Shown: piece after piece, positions 33,250 through 39,550 of the stretch
Position numbering within the stretch: the first letter of the stretch is position 1
Layout of the letters: the number at the start of each line of letters is the position of its first letter
IMG/VR virus record: IMGVR_UViG_3300033816_000679
Span: 1-46,343 of that record
Length of the DNA stretch: 46,343 bases
Origin: a virus
Reading direction: 5' to 3' (one strand)
Notes under the pieces: model-generated
What the model was told of the DNA's origin: nothing
Databases searched by the model: none
What the model saw: the letters and a program-made list of their open reading frames with translations, nothing else
Position numbers and translations under genes: made by a program

Positions 33250-33455
33250 ACGCACTCATCTCAAACGCAGTCGCCCGTGGGTGGATCAGTTTCCCCGATC
33301 CAGTTGCGGTGCCAGCACGGGCACCGGTTCCGGTATTCAATGCCAGACGCGCCTGGAAATTGTGGAACGAAGGTCAGAGCTTGGCCTACGTGGCGAAGGC
33401 TATCGGCGTGAAGAAGCGCGCCGTTTGGGCGATCATTAAGGAGGGACGGCCGTGA
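33246..33455 (+). CDS. Small HTH protein 2
   Basis: 69 residues from GTG 33246, behind GGAGG and overlapping the previous stop by 4 bp. The C-terminal half has a second HTH (RAWKLWNEGQSLAYVAKAIG, VKKRAVWAIIKEG) with the same 'LA/VA-K---V-KR---W-II-G' pattern as its neighbour, so the two are probably paralogues. It is a resolvase/sigma-type HTH without a catalytic domain. A regulatory role is inferred. Confidence 0.7.
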   Translation: MNALISNAVARGWISFPDPVAVPARAPVPVFNARRAWKLWNEGQSLAYVAKAIGVKKRAVWAIIKEGRP

Positions 33456-33892
33456 GCGATACACCGAGGACGGACATACTGCTAGTCGTTTATGATTTGG
33501 ACCCGAAACCAGATACAATCATCAATCACGCCCGCCAACTCGAACGCGAACTCCATGCGGCAAACTCAATCATCCGGCAGCAGCAATTGTTGGATGAGGA
33601 GAACCTGCGGCTTCAAGACCGCATCAAGCGGCTGGAGGAGGATCTAATGGATGCGAAGAACAAACACGCCGCGCTGGTTGCGGACGTTGCGTTGTACGAG
33701 GACAGGGGCGAGCGCATCAAGCGGCTGGAGGAATGCACTCAAATAGCATGGGGAATCATCGCAAATGTAGACAGTGGAAGCTGGGGAGAACAACGATCCG
33801 ATTGGCGTGAAGCGGCGATTCGTTGGCGTGACGAACAGTTCCACCCTGCATTCAGATTGTCGGAACACCAATCCAAGGAGGCCAAGCTGTGA
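33452..33892 (+). CDS. Coiled-coil protein
   Basis: 146 residues from GTG 33452 with AGGAGGG upstream. Residues 25-100 form a coiled coil (HARQLERELHAANSIIRQQQ, LRLQDRIKRLEEDLMDAKNK, and RIKRLEE repeated). N-terminal SDTPRTDIL is a common opening of phage coiled-coil proteins. The C-terminus is Trp/Glu/Arg-rich (WREAAIRWRDEQFHP). Function unknown; it may oligomerise with the next, shorter coiled-coil protein. Confidence 0.65.
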   Translation: MSDTPRTDILLVVYDLDPKPDTIINHARQLERELHAANSIIRQQQLLDEENLRLQDRIKRLEEDLMDAKNKHAALVADVALYEDRGERIKRLEECTQIAWGIIANVDSGSWGEQRSDWREAAIRWRDEQFHPAFRLSEHQSKEAKL

Positions 33893-34071
33893 GCATTGAA
33901 GAGCGAATCCTAGAATTTGTTAGTCAGGTTGGCTGGTTTGGTGGACAAGAACTCCGCGCAATCGCTCTCGAAGTCCGCAAGCTGGAGGATCGGGTGAAAC
34001 AACTGGAGCAGGAGAACGACGCATTGCGCGCCGATCTGCTGCTGTGGGAAGAGAAGGAGGTGAAACCATGA
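33889..34071 (+). CDS. Short coiled-coil protein
   Basis: 60 residues from GTG 33889, with AAGGAGG upstream and a 4-bp overlap. After a helical N-terminus (SIEERILEFVSQVGWFGG), residues 25-55 form a leucine-zipper-like helix (VRKLEDRVKQLEQENDALRA). It may pair with the coiled coil in the upstream protein. Nothing points to a specific function. Confidence 0.6.
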   Translation: MSIEERILEFVSQVGWFGGQELRAIALEVRKLEDRVKQLEQENDALRADLLLWEEKEVKP

Positions 34072-34271
34072 ACCCCGCATTCATCTACAAGCACACAATG
34101 ACCAGCGAGGTGCTGGTGGTGGACATTGAGCGAGCGAAGGAACTAGACGCAGCAAGACCGTACTGGAAACTGAGTCACTCAATCAATGCGGTCGAGGTGC
34201 TGAACTACATCGTCAAACTAACACCACGGCAGAGAAACCGATACATCAAGTCACTTACGGAAAAACCATGA
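34068..34271 (+). CDS. Small hypothetical protein
   Basis: 67 residues from ATG 34068, with AAGGAGGTG upstream and a 4-bp overlap. The sequence (FIYKHTMTSEVLVVDIERAK, SINAVEVLNYIVKLTPRQRN) predicts a small alpha/beta fold with a basic C-terminal helix. I do not recognise the family. Position is in the operon for recombination and small regulators. Confidence 0.6.
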   Translation: MNPAFIYKHTMTSEVLVVDIERAKELDAARPYWKLSHSINAVEVLNYIVKLTPRQRNRYIKSLTEKP

Positions 34272-34810
34272 CCTTCTCCCAATCTGGTCAGCTGCCACAC
34301 CACCAATACTGCTACGTCGATGCCTCGTTCATCTCCGACAAAATCGGCCTTATCCCCTGCGTCTGGTTCGGGCTGGTCTCGATTCCTGGACGCGCATGGG
34401 GTTGCACGGTCATGCTGGAATGCGGGGCCGTCTACCGGGCGGTGCCACCGCACGCGCTAGCATTCAATGAGAACCCGGAACCTGACTGGCGTATCGAGCA
34501 CGCTCAACGCTGGGACTGCTACGGCCGGGAGTTCACGACCATCGAGTACGCCTATCTGCGCGGCGTCACCGCCGAGGCGAAGGCTGGTAGCCTGCTTCGC
34601 AAAGGCCAGTACCTCTTTACCGCCGCACCCATCGACGATGGATTCTCCCGGTATCCCGAACAGGCCAAGGAGTTCTGCTTTATCCAGCTGGACAACGGCC
34701 GGCTCACGATCCAGCCGACGGACAAAGTCCTATTCCACGACCTCTCCTTCGTCACCCCCGAGTGGCCGACGGATCTCAAAACCACAACCGAAATCTACAG
34801 CTGCGAATGA
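34268..34810 (+). CDS. Hypothetical protein, 180 residues
   Basis: A beta-rich protein: QYCYVDASFISDKIGLIPCV, WFGLVSIPGRAWGCTVMLEC, AVYRAVPPHALAF, then HAQRWDCYGREFTTIEYAYL. It starts in a 4-bp overlap with its neighbour. Many aromatic and Cys residues and small beta strands suggest a compact enzyme-like or binding domain, but no catalytic motif is clear. Proteins like it, to my recollection, exist in other environmental phages without a function. Confidence 0.7.
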   Translation: MTFSQSGQLPHHQYCYVDASFISDKIGLIPCVWFGLVSIPGRAWGCTVMLECGAVYRAVPPHALAFNENPEPDWRIEHAQRWDCYGREFTTIEYAYLRGVTAEAKAGSLLRKGQYLFTAAPIDDGFSRYPEQAKEFCFIQLDNGRLTIQPTDKVLFHDLSFVTPEWPTDLKTTTEIYSCE

Positions 34811-35049
34811 ACCTCATCCACCGCATCAAAAAGCTCCTCGGAATCATCAAGCCATCAGGCCGACCGCGCATACCGATGGAGAAGCGACTGGCAATCAAAG
34901 GCGCCCCGCCGCACGTGACCGACATCGAGCTAGCACGTATCCTCGATGTCTCCTACACAACCATCAACCGCTACCGCCACCACGATGGACTCCAACCACG
35001 AAAACGACGAACTCTCCAGATTCAAAGCGATAGCCCACCAGCTGCATGA
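34807..35049 (+). CDS. Small basic HTH protein 3
   Basis: 80 residues from ATG 34807 in a 4-bp overlap. Basic N-terminus (LIHRIKKLLGIIKPSGRPRI), then a helix-turn-helix (VTDIELARILDVSYTTINRY) with a basic tail (RKRRTL). This is the third small HTH gene in the operon. DNA binding is supported by the motif; the target is unknown. Confidence 0.65.
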   Translation: MNLIHRIKKLLGIIKPSGRPRIPMEKRLAIKGAPPHVTDIELARILDVSYTTINRYRHHDGLQPRKRRTLQIQSDSPPAA

Positions 35050-35188
35050 GCGGATCGCCTGTGGCTGTCATCCAAGCCCATGCTGGACCTGCCAGCAGGT
35101 ATCGAAGCGTTACCTCGCCATGACCCGTGAAGACGCCCGCATCATCGAAGCAATCCACCGGCATCCATCGGATCGCGTTATCCGGTAA
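34985..35188 (+). CDS. Small Cys-rich protein
   Basis: 67 residues from ATG 34985, overlapping the HTH gene by 65 bp in another frame. It holds a helix (LSRFKAIAHQLHERI) and a Cys cluster CGCHPSPCWTC that could bind zinc, then KRYLAMTREDARIIEAI. The overlap is much longer than elsewhere, so confidence is reduced, but the composition is protein-like and there is no better use for this stretch. Confidence 0.5.
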   Translation: MDSNHENDELSRFKAIAHQLHERIACGCHPSPCWTCQQVSKRYLAMTREDARIIEAIHRHPSDRVIR

Positions 35189-35336
35189 CCGGGTGGTCGT
35201 GATCGACGCCAAGGATCTCAGTGACCGCGCTCGCAAGGATCTCATTGGCATCTGCGTGACCAACTCGCAGAATCCAGACACGCTCCTGGCGAACCTCCGC
35301 AAGGTTCCAGGCGTGCTATCAGCCAATTTTGGGTAA
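35127..35336 (+). CDS. Small hypothetical protein closing the recT operon
   Basis: 69 residues if started at GTG 35127, which overlaps the previous gene by 62 bp; GTG 35193, 4 nt after that gene's stop, gives 47 residues. The protein-like portion is HRIALSGNRVVVIDAKDLSD and DTLLANLRKVPGVL, suggesting one beta-alpha unit. No Shine-Dalgarno site precedes either start. It is the last rightward gene before the convergence zone. Confidence 0.45.
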   Translation: MKTPASSKQSTGIHRIALSGNRVVVIDAKDLSDRARKDLIGICVTNSQNPDTLLANLRKVPGVLSANFG

Positions 35337-35431
35337 CCGACGTGGCCGGGGTGGTTTTATAGTTTTTCCCACCCATCGGTCTGGTATCGGCTTGTGCCCC
35401 TCTCGGTCGGACGCCGGGAGGGGTGACCAAC
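35337..35431. other. Non-coding convergence zone with stem-loops
   Basis: This stretch separates the rightward recT operon from the leftward HU operon. It has GGGTGG and CCACCC around a T-rich loop (35350-35373) and a 10-bp stem with one wobble, CCCCTCTCGG (35397-35406) and CCGGGAGGGG (35414-35423), around a 7-nt loop. Neither is followed by a T tract, so they may be RNA structures or weak terminators for rightward mRNA. Confidence 0.4.
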
Positions 35432-35464
35432 AAAAACCCCCTAGGACCTCTCAATCCTAGGGGG
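35432..35464 (-). terminator. Intrinsic terminator of the leftward HU operon
   Basis: A perfect 10-bp inverted repeat, CCCCCTAGGA (35437-35446) and TCCTAGGGGG (35455-35464), with an 8-nt loop. On the minus strand it is followed by TTTTT (35436-35432). It lies 37 nt beyond the HU stop codon. Confidence 0.9.
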
Positions 35465-35501
35465 CTCGACAACTATGAACAGCACTACAAGCGGTGGTAT
35501 C

Positions 35502-35804
35502 CTACTTTTTACGACCCCCAACCGCAAGTGTTTTGATCGCCCGATCTCGGAACTCTTTCGACGGACGGAATACGACCTTCGGCCGGGGCGGAATCACGAT
35601 CTCAACATCGGGCTTCAAGGGGTTCCGTCCGATCATCGGCTTGGTCATTCGAGTCTCCAGCGCGCCGAATCCGCGCACCTCAAACCCACCTGCCAATGTA
35701 GCGTCCATTATCAGGTCGAACATCCGATCGACAATCTGCCGAGCGTGAGGAACCAGCAGGCCGCACTCTTCAGCAAGCGCATGGATCAGGTCAGTTTTTG
35801 TCAT
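35502..35804 (-). CDS. HU/IHF-family DNA-binding protein
   Basis: 100 residues. The fold is recognised from the N-terminal helices (MTKTDLIHALAEECGL, ARQIVDRMFDLIMDA), GFEVRGFGALETR, the GRNP motif at the beta-arm start (MIGRNPLKP), IPPRPKVVFRPSKEF and a basic tail. It bends and wraps DNA as a dimer, so roles in nucleoprotein structure, replication or packaging are likely. It is the last gene before the operon terminator and has GGAGGAG upstream. Confidence 0.92.
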   Translation of the reverse strand: MTKTDLIHALAEECGLLVPHARQIVDRMFDLIMDATLAGGFEVRGFGALETRMTKPMIGRNPLKPDVEIVIPPRPKVVFRPSKEFRDRAIKTLAVGGRKK

Positions 35805-36000
35805 CGGCTTTCTCCTCCACGGGCTTTTCCTCCCCCGCTTCCACGAACGCCTGAATCGCCCGATGCACGACCATCGCGCAGAGCAGCGCCGGTGTAGGCT
35901 GAGTCTCGTTCATATCCGCAGGTAGCGGGGGCTCGACGTACATCTGGCGGCTGAATCCTTCTTCGGAATCCTCCAGCACGATCACGACCTTGCGCTTCAT
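35791..36000 (-). CDS. Small acidic hypothetical protein
   Basis: 69 residues. The N-terminus is a beta strand (KRKVVIVLEDSEEGFSRQMY), then Pro-rich (PPLPADMNETQPTPA), a helix (LLCAMVVHRAIQAFVEAGE) and an acidic tail (KPVEEKADDKN). Its start overlaps the upstream stop by 4 bp and its end overlaps the HU start by 14 bp, so all are co-translated. Function unknown. Confidence 0.6.
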   Translation of the reverse strand: MKRKVVIVLEDSEEGFSRQMYVEPPLPADMNETQPTPALLCAMVVHRAIQAFVEAGEEKPVEEKADDKN

Positions 36001-36302
36001 TGCACGATCCTCCCCTGTGAACGCACGGTGCGCCCGATCGCCGCGACGACTCGGGGGTCAGTGACGGGCTCGATCTTCTTCACAATCTGATTCACCTGCG
36101 TGTTACCGCCCGGGCTGTTCACGACTACGCCCTGAACTCGGATCGTCCGGCGCTTCTCGTTGATCTCCTTCATCTGGTCGGAACGCCGCTGGCGATCTTC
36201 GTCAGTGATGGTTTTGCGTTTGCCGCGAGCGCGACGGCCAAGCGTCGATGCTGCAAGCTGGACCTCTGAGGTCGGCTGAACTGGTGTTTCGTTTTCTTCC
36301 AT
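35997..36302 (-). CDS. Small basic hypothetical protein
   Basis: 101 residues. The sequence has a basic helix (STLGRRARGKRKTITDEDRQ, RRSDQMKEINEKRRTIRVQG) and a C-terminal VVNSPGGNTQVNQIVKKI. High charge suggests nucleic-acid binding, but there is no recognisable domain. It lies 12 nt downstream of the endolysin gene in the same operon. Confidence 0.6.
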   Translation of the reverse strand: MEENETPVQPTSEVQLAASTLGRRARGKRKTITDEDRQRRSDQMKEINEKRRTIRVQGVVVNSPGGNTQVNQIVKKIEPVTDPRVVAAIGRTVRSQGRIVQ

Positions 36303-36314
36303 AGTAATGCCGCG

Positions 36315-36689
36315 TTACTGGCGCGGATCGGTGCCGCCTGCCAAGGAAGCACTCATCCGAGTCTGCACACGTTTCCAATACGCTGCCGTCTTGCGCCGCT
36401 TCCATCCGCTCGGGCCACCGTGCCACACACGCGCCAGGTCCTGGTTGGTTGCCGGCCGACCGAGCCGGGACTCGGTGCAATAGTGCCCGGTGTAGATTCT
36501 GAACACCCCCAACGCGGCCCATCGGTTGGTCATCTCGGCCCATCGGTAGTGCGTGCCTGCCACTCGGTTCACGTCTGCCACGACACAGGGACGCACCTGG
36601 AGAGCGCCAAGCTCACCGTGTCGGCCTCGAGCCAGGTCGTTCCCTCCGGATTCCACAGCGATCAGCGCGGCGAGTAGTTCAGCATTCAT
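36315..36689 (-). CDS. Lytic transglycosylase/lysozyme-like endolysin
   Basis: 124 residues. LLAALIAVESGGND has the catalytic glutamate (E14) of the lysozyme superfamily, followed by GELGALQVRP, a metal-independent SLT-like GALQ motif, then VNRVAGTHYRWAEM and DLARVWHGGPSGW. It probably cleaves peptidoglycan between N-acetylmuramic acid and N-acetylglucosamine. No signal peptide is present, so export through the holin made at 4379-4746 is expected. A terminator-like hairpin ends 2 nt upstream of the ATG and there is no Shine-Dalgarno site. Confidence 0.85.
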   Translation of the reverse strand: MNAELLAALIAVESGGNDLARGRHGELGALQVRPCVVADVNRVAGTHYRWAEMTNRWAALGVFRIYTGHYCTESRLGRPATNQDLARVWHGGPSGWKRRKTAAYWKRVQTRMSASLAGGTDPRQ

Positions 36690-36691
36690 AC

Positions 36692-36715
36692 AAAAAGGCC
36701 CCGGTCGCCCGGGGC
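36692..36715 (-). terminator. Terminator-like hairpin just upstream of the endolysin
   Basis: A GCCCCGG (36698-36704) / CCGGGGC (36709-36715) stem with a 4-nt loop, followed on the minus strand by TTTTT (36696-36692). It lies between a small upstream gene and the endolysin start at 36689. It looks like a strong intrinsic terminator that leftward transcripts must pass to reach endolysin. Confidence 0.8.
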
Positions 36716-36751
36716 TGTGGTTCTACGTGAAGCGGTTCGCGCCGTCAATAC

Positions 36752-37027
36752 TCATCGTGAGGCACGGGCCTTGGCGATGGCTGCACGCACCTTCGATCGG
36801 CAGTCCCACTCCTGCGGTACGTCAACGGCGTCGAGGCTTTCCAGCGCCATCTCCAGCGCGGCCAGCAACTCAGGCGCGGCCGCGATTAGACGAGCATTAG
36901 CCTCGTCGTGGATTATGTGCTGGCGAACATACGCGATAGATTCTCCGCGTGCGGACAGGACGATCCATCCGCCCCTTCCAAATTCAGCCTTCCACGGAGC
37001 GTGGCTTGTGGCTTTCATGATGTTCAT
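36752..37027 (-). CDS. Small protein with phage AAPELLAALE motif (copy 1)
   Basis: 91 residues from ATG 37027 (MNIMKATSHAPW), preceded by GGAGGTG. After a short beta unit (AEFGRGGWIVLSARGESIAYVR), it has ANARLIAAAPELLAALEMAL and ends VRAAIAKARASR. The motif with two flanking helices is widespread in phage proteins of unknown function. The next upstream gene encodes a similar protein, so the pair is a tandem duplication. Confidence 0.75.
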   Translation of the reverse strand: MNIMKATSHAPWKAEFGRGGWIVLSARGESIAYVRQHIIHDEANARLIAAAPELLAALEMALESLDAVDVPQEWDCRSKVRAAIAKARASR

Positions 37028-37383
37028 CGGGCACCTCCCTTGGCCTTGGCGATGGCTGCACCAGACATTTCCCAGAGTTGATCGGCATCGCATGAACACG
37101 GGAACGCCTGAGGTGCTCGACAGGTTGCCCCGTGTCGGATGCTGCCCCGCAGATTCTCCAGCGCAGCCAGCAACTCCGGCGCAGCTGCAACCAGGTGAGC
37201 GTCTCGCGGATCGCCGTCCCGCATCTGGCAAATGATTGATCCGCTGGCCAGTCGCCAGTCTTCCGGAACGTGATCGGACATTTCAACCTCGGCGTCTGCG
37301 GTCATCACCCACCGGGCATCGTGGCACGGATGTTTTCCGTGATGGATGGGGCACGGGACGACCTTCCATGATTCAGTCGACAT
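37024..37383 (-). CDS. Small protein with phage AAPELLAALE motif (copy 2)
   Basis: 119 residues from ATG 37383. N-terminal STESWKVVPCPIHHGKHPCH, which could bind metal through Cys and His, then RLASGSIICQMRDGD, DAHLVAAAPELLAALENLRG, a Cys-rich insertion and AAIAKAKGGAR. The common motif and the common C-terminal 'AAIAKA' show paralogy with the downstream gene. A 4-bp overlap couples the two. Function unknown. Confidence 0.75.
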   Translation of the reverse strand: MSTESWKVVPCPIHHGKHPCHDARWVMTADAEVEMSDHVPEDWRLASGSIICQMRDGDPRDAHLVAAAPELLAALENLRGSIRHGATCRAPQAFPCSCDADQLWEMSGAAIAKAKGGAR

Positions 37384-37975
37384 GGACCACCTCCACGCTC
37401 TGAACCGGAACCTCAACCACCCGTCCGTCAATAAACCGGACCTCGATCCACCCATCACCTACTGCCACCACCATTCCGGTCAGGCCAGACGCCACCGTCA
37501 CAAAATCCCCCAGGGTGGGCGCTGCCACCGCCTGGCGCGGCCCATCGTTTGGCCAGTCGGCCGGCGTGGACCCGACTGCGGCTAGCTCGGCCATCCCGCG
37601 TTCCTCCTGGGCGTCCAGGGCCATCTGGCGCAGGCCATCGGGGGTCATCGGGTAGGCTCGGGCCTTCGGTGGTTCCACCTGGCAACCACTGCGAAGCCAA
37701 GTCACCTCAGGCAAGTCTTGGCCGTCGTGGTCCGTCCATTCGCCACCGACCAGGAACGCCCGGCCAGCGATCATCTGGCGACGGTTGAGCGTCCAGGGCT
37801 TGTGGTTCTCCAGGAGGAAACCCTCCTCGTTCACCCAGAGTTCGCCATTGTCCAGGCGGACGCGTTCCAGGAGGTCGCAGCCAATCCAAGCCTTGGCGCT
37901 TTCCCAGGTGTGAGCCTGGGCGGTTATGGTTCGGGTAAATGGGTCGATCGCCCATCCGGTTGCCTTGTTGTTCAT
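37373..37975 (-). CDS. DUF3846-like hypothetical protein
   Basis: 200 residues from ATG 37975. The N-terminal 70 residues (GWAIDPFTRTITAQAHTWES, LLERVRLDNGELWVNEEG, FLLEN, IAGRAFLVGG) look like DUF3846 as recalled. The C-terminal 60 residues are a separate beta unit with PTLGDFVTVASGLTGMVVA and WIEVRFIDGRVVEVPVQSVE, an SH3-like barrel in appearance. The 3' end overlaps the next gene by 11 bp. Function unknown; similar DUF3846 proteins occur in phages and plasmids. Confidence 0.65.
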   Translation of the reverse strand: MNNKATGWAIDPFTRTITAQAHTWESAKAWIGCDLLERVRLDNGELWVNEEGFLLENHKPWTLNRRQMIAGRAFLVGGEWTDHDGQDLPEVTWLRSGCQVEPPKARAYPMTPDGLRQMALDAQEERGMAELAAVGSTPADWPNDGPRQAVAAPTLGDFVTVASGLTGMVVAVGDGWIEVRFIDGRVVEVPVQSVEVVHVD

Positions 37976-38037
37976 AGTTTTGATTCCGGCTCTACTGGCC
38001 AGAGAGGACCCACCCCGCAGGGTGAGTCGTGCTCTGA

Positions 38038-38448
38038 TCAGCGGAACCATCGGCTGGCGATGCCTCGCCCCAGGTTCTGACGTGCGGCTGCTCGGATCTG
38101 GTCGGCGGTGTATCGGCCACCGTCCCGCCAGTAAGCCCAGAGGGCCGACGCCAGCGCCCGGCACGCGGCCGCTCGGTATTCGGTGGGGAAATACTGCCCG
38201 GCGCAGTAGTCCAGGCGCTTTCCGTCCCAGGTCAACCGGCCAGACTTCAGGACGTCGGCCAGGATCGAGTCAGGAAGGCACGTCGAGAGTTCCACGATTC
38301 GGAGCATGGCGCGGGCATCCCGACCGTCTCTCAAGATCCGGCGGTAATCCCCCAGGAACGCCTCCCGGCTTCCGCCGTAGTTCCGGCCGTCGATTCCGGA
38401 GCGCTGCGCTACGAACCGCGCCAAGGCTTCGAGTATCTCGGTTCTCAT
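38038..38448 (-). CDS. Conserved-looking phage protein
   Basis: 136 residues. An alpha-helical protein with GIDGRNYGGSREAFLGDYRR, ARAMLRIVELSTCLPDSIL and a conserved-looking C-terminal stretch DYCAGQYFPTEYRAAACRAL, then ALWAYWRDG. I recognise the 'DYC-GQYFPTEYR-A-C--LASALW-YW' pattern from other phage proteins without a known role. No nucleic-acid motif is evident. Confidence 0.7.
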   Translation of the reverse strand: MRTEILEALARFVAQRSGIDGRNYGGSREAFLGDYRRILRDGRDARAMLRIVELSTCLPDSILADVLKSGRLTWDGKRLDYCAGQYFPTEYRAAACRALASALWAYWRDGGRYTADQIRAAARQNLGRGIASRWFR

Positions 38449-38768
38449 CGGGCCACCTCAACCCCGCAGTTAATGCGGTTCGCCGGGTTCAATTCGATCT
38501 GCTCAGCCAGTGCGGCCTCGGCCTCTGCGCGGGTCGCATAGGTTCCCAGGCGCATTCCGTGGAAGTAGTTTCGGAGCTCGAAGCCTCGGCGCTCCTGGGT
38601 CCGGAGGATCTCGGCTGCGATCTCGATGTCCTGCGGGTCGATCGGCTCGCCTGTGCTGGTGATCGTGCTGCACTGGTCAAGCGCCCCCTGGGCTTCGACT
38701 GCGCGCAGCAGTGTGCGGTGCCGGCTGAGTTCGGTGCCGTGTTGGTCGCTGAGGATGAACCAATTCAC
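38445..38768 (-). CDS. Small hypothetical protein
   Basis: 107 residues in a 4-bp overlap with its neighbours. The first 30 residues suggest a beta-beta-alpha unit (NWFILSDQHGTELSRHRTLL). The middle contains GEPIDPQDIEIAAEILRTQE and the end LGTYATRAEAEAALAEQIEL, a short helix-rich repeat as in small DNA- or protein-binding modules. Family not recognised. Confidence 0.6.
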   Translation of the reverse strand: MNWFILSDQHGTELSRHRTLLRAVEAQGALDQCSTITSTGEPIDPQDIEIAAEILRTQERRGFELRNYFHGMRLGTYATRAEAEAALAEQIELNPANRINCGVEVAR

Positions 38769-38974
38769 TTGGCCACCTCCACGCTTAGCAGGCCACCGTT
38801 CCGGGCGCAGCCAGGGTGCGAGCCGTCAAACCGGCTGTCTCCGTCGGAGGAAACGCGGCCGGGTTCGTGGAAGGGCCCAATGCGCTCGGCCATGCGTTCG
38901 CGTGCGGTCTCTCGGTCGGACCACTGGGTTCGGAGGGTGACGCCGTTTCGGCGGTATTCGTAGCGGTATCTCAT
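38765..38974 (-). CDS. Small basic hypothetical protein
   Basis: 69 residues starting MRYRYEYRRNGVTLRTQW, then SDRETARERMAERIGPFHE and a Gly/Ser-rich end with one Cys. The start lies directly after two hairpins (38979-39022) and has no Shine-Dalgarno site, so translation may be controlled by RNA structure. Function unknown. Confidence 0.55.
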   Translation of the reverse strand: MRYRYEYRRNGVTLRTQWSDRETARERMAERIGPFHEPGRVSSDGDSRFDGSHPGCARNGGLLSVEVAK

Positions 38975-38978
38975 AGAT

Positions 38979-39022
38979 GGATCGACTGATCCGCAGGCGC
39001 TCCGTCTGTCACGCAGAGCGCC
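38979..39022 (-). other. Two stacked hairpins between small genes
   Basis: The 54-bp gap between two leftward genes holds GGATC-GACT-GATCC (38979-38992) and GGCGCTC (38996-39002) with GAGCGCC (39016-39022). The first stem ends 4 nt before the ATG at 38974. No T tract follows, so a terminator is unlikely. An RNA structure affecting translation or mRNA processing is the simplest idea. Confidence 0.5.
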
Positions 39023-39028
39023 GCCGGG

Positions 39029-39229
39029 TCATTCGGTGCAGCCTCGGTGGCACGCCAGGGAACAAACCAGGACAGGTGACCAGTGCACCCGGGCGCCGAT
39101 TCCGTCGAACTCGGTGCCGTATTGGAAGCGCGCCCGCCTGGCGCAGCCGGCGCATTCCACGTCCACGCGGACGATGCGGCGGACCGTTTCGCACCTGGCG
39201 AATGGATCGCGGGAAACGATGGTCTTCAT
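39029..39229 (-). CDS. Small Cys-containing protein
   Basis: 66 residues from ATG 39229 (MKTIVSRDPFARCETVRR), with RVDVECAGCARRARFQYGTE and WSPVLVCSLACHRGC. A C-x2-C pair followed by C-x3-C and a final Cys suggest a zinc-binding knuckle. The start overlaps the upstream stop by 4 bp. Function unknown. Confidence 0.6.
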   Translation of the reverse strand: MKTIVSRDPFARCETVRRIVRVDVECAGCARRARFQYGTEFDGIGARVHWSPVLVCSLACHRGCTE

Positions 39230-39444
39230 CGAGCCACCTCGTCGCATCGGATGGAAACCTCTCGGCCGGCGGCTGTCAGAATCCACAGGCTCGAAGACCT
39301 GGTCAGCGCTTCGACGATCTCGGAGCCTGTCAGGTGCTGCGGGCCCGTGCCGTTCAGGCGGTGGATAACGTCGACGGCTGCGGCTGCGCGGCCGCCGTGG
39401 TAGGTCGTGGGACCTTGGGAATCGAGGATGGTGTAGAGTTTCAT
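39226..39444 (-). CDS. Small hypothetical protein
   Basis: 72 residues from ATG 39444 (MKLYTILDSQG). A helical middle (GGRAAAAVDVIHRLNGTG, HLTGSEIVEALTRSS) and a beta strand at the end (LWILTAAGREVSIRCDE) suggest a small alpha/beta domain. It begins 1 nt after the stop of the short membrane gene. No motif is recognised. Confidence 0.6.
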   Translation of the reverse strand: MKLYTILDSQGPTTYHGGRAAAAVDVIHRLNGTGPQHLTGSEIVEALTRSSSLWILTAAGREVSIRCDEVAR

Positions 39445-39445
39445 G

Positions 39446-39550
39446 TCAGTGGTTCGGGTTGATTTCAAGGAGGCCTTGGGCAATGACCAGGGCGAGAAGG
39501 ACCAGGGCGAGGAGCGCCTGGGCGATTCGTTTTCGGGTGGTGGGTTTCAT
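39446..39550 (-). CDS. 34-residue single-pass membrane peptide
   Basis: A short gene whose ATG 39550 overlaps the previous stop by 4 bp. The protein has a basic N-terminus (MKPTTRKR), one clear hydrophobic helix (IAQALLALVLLALVIAQG) and a short tail, so its N-terminus should stay in the cytoplasm. Its size and early-operon position would suit a small inhibitor or membrane effector, but there is no direct evidence. Confidence 0.55.
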   Translation of the reverse strand: MKPTTRKRIAQALLALVLLALVIAQGLLEINPNH

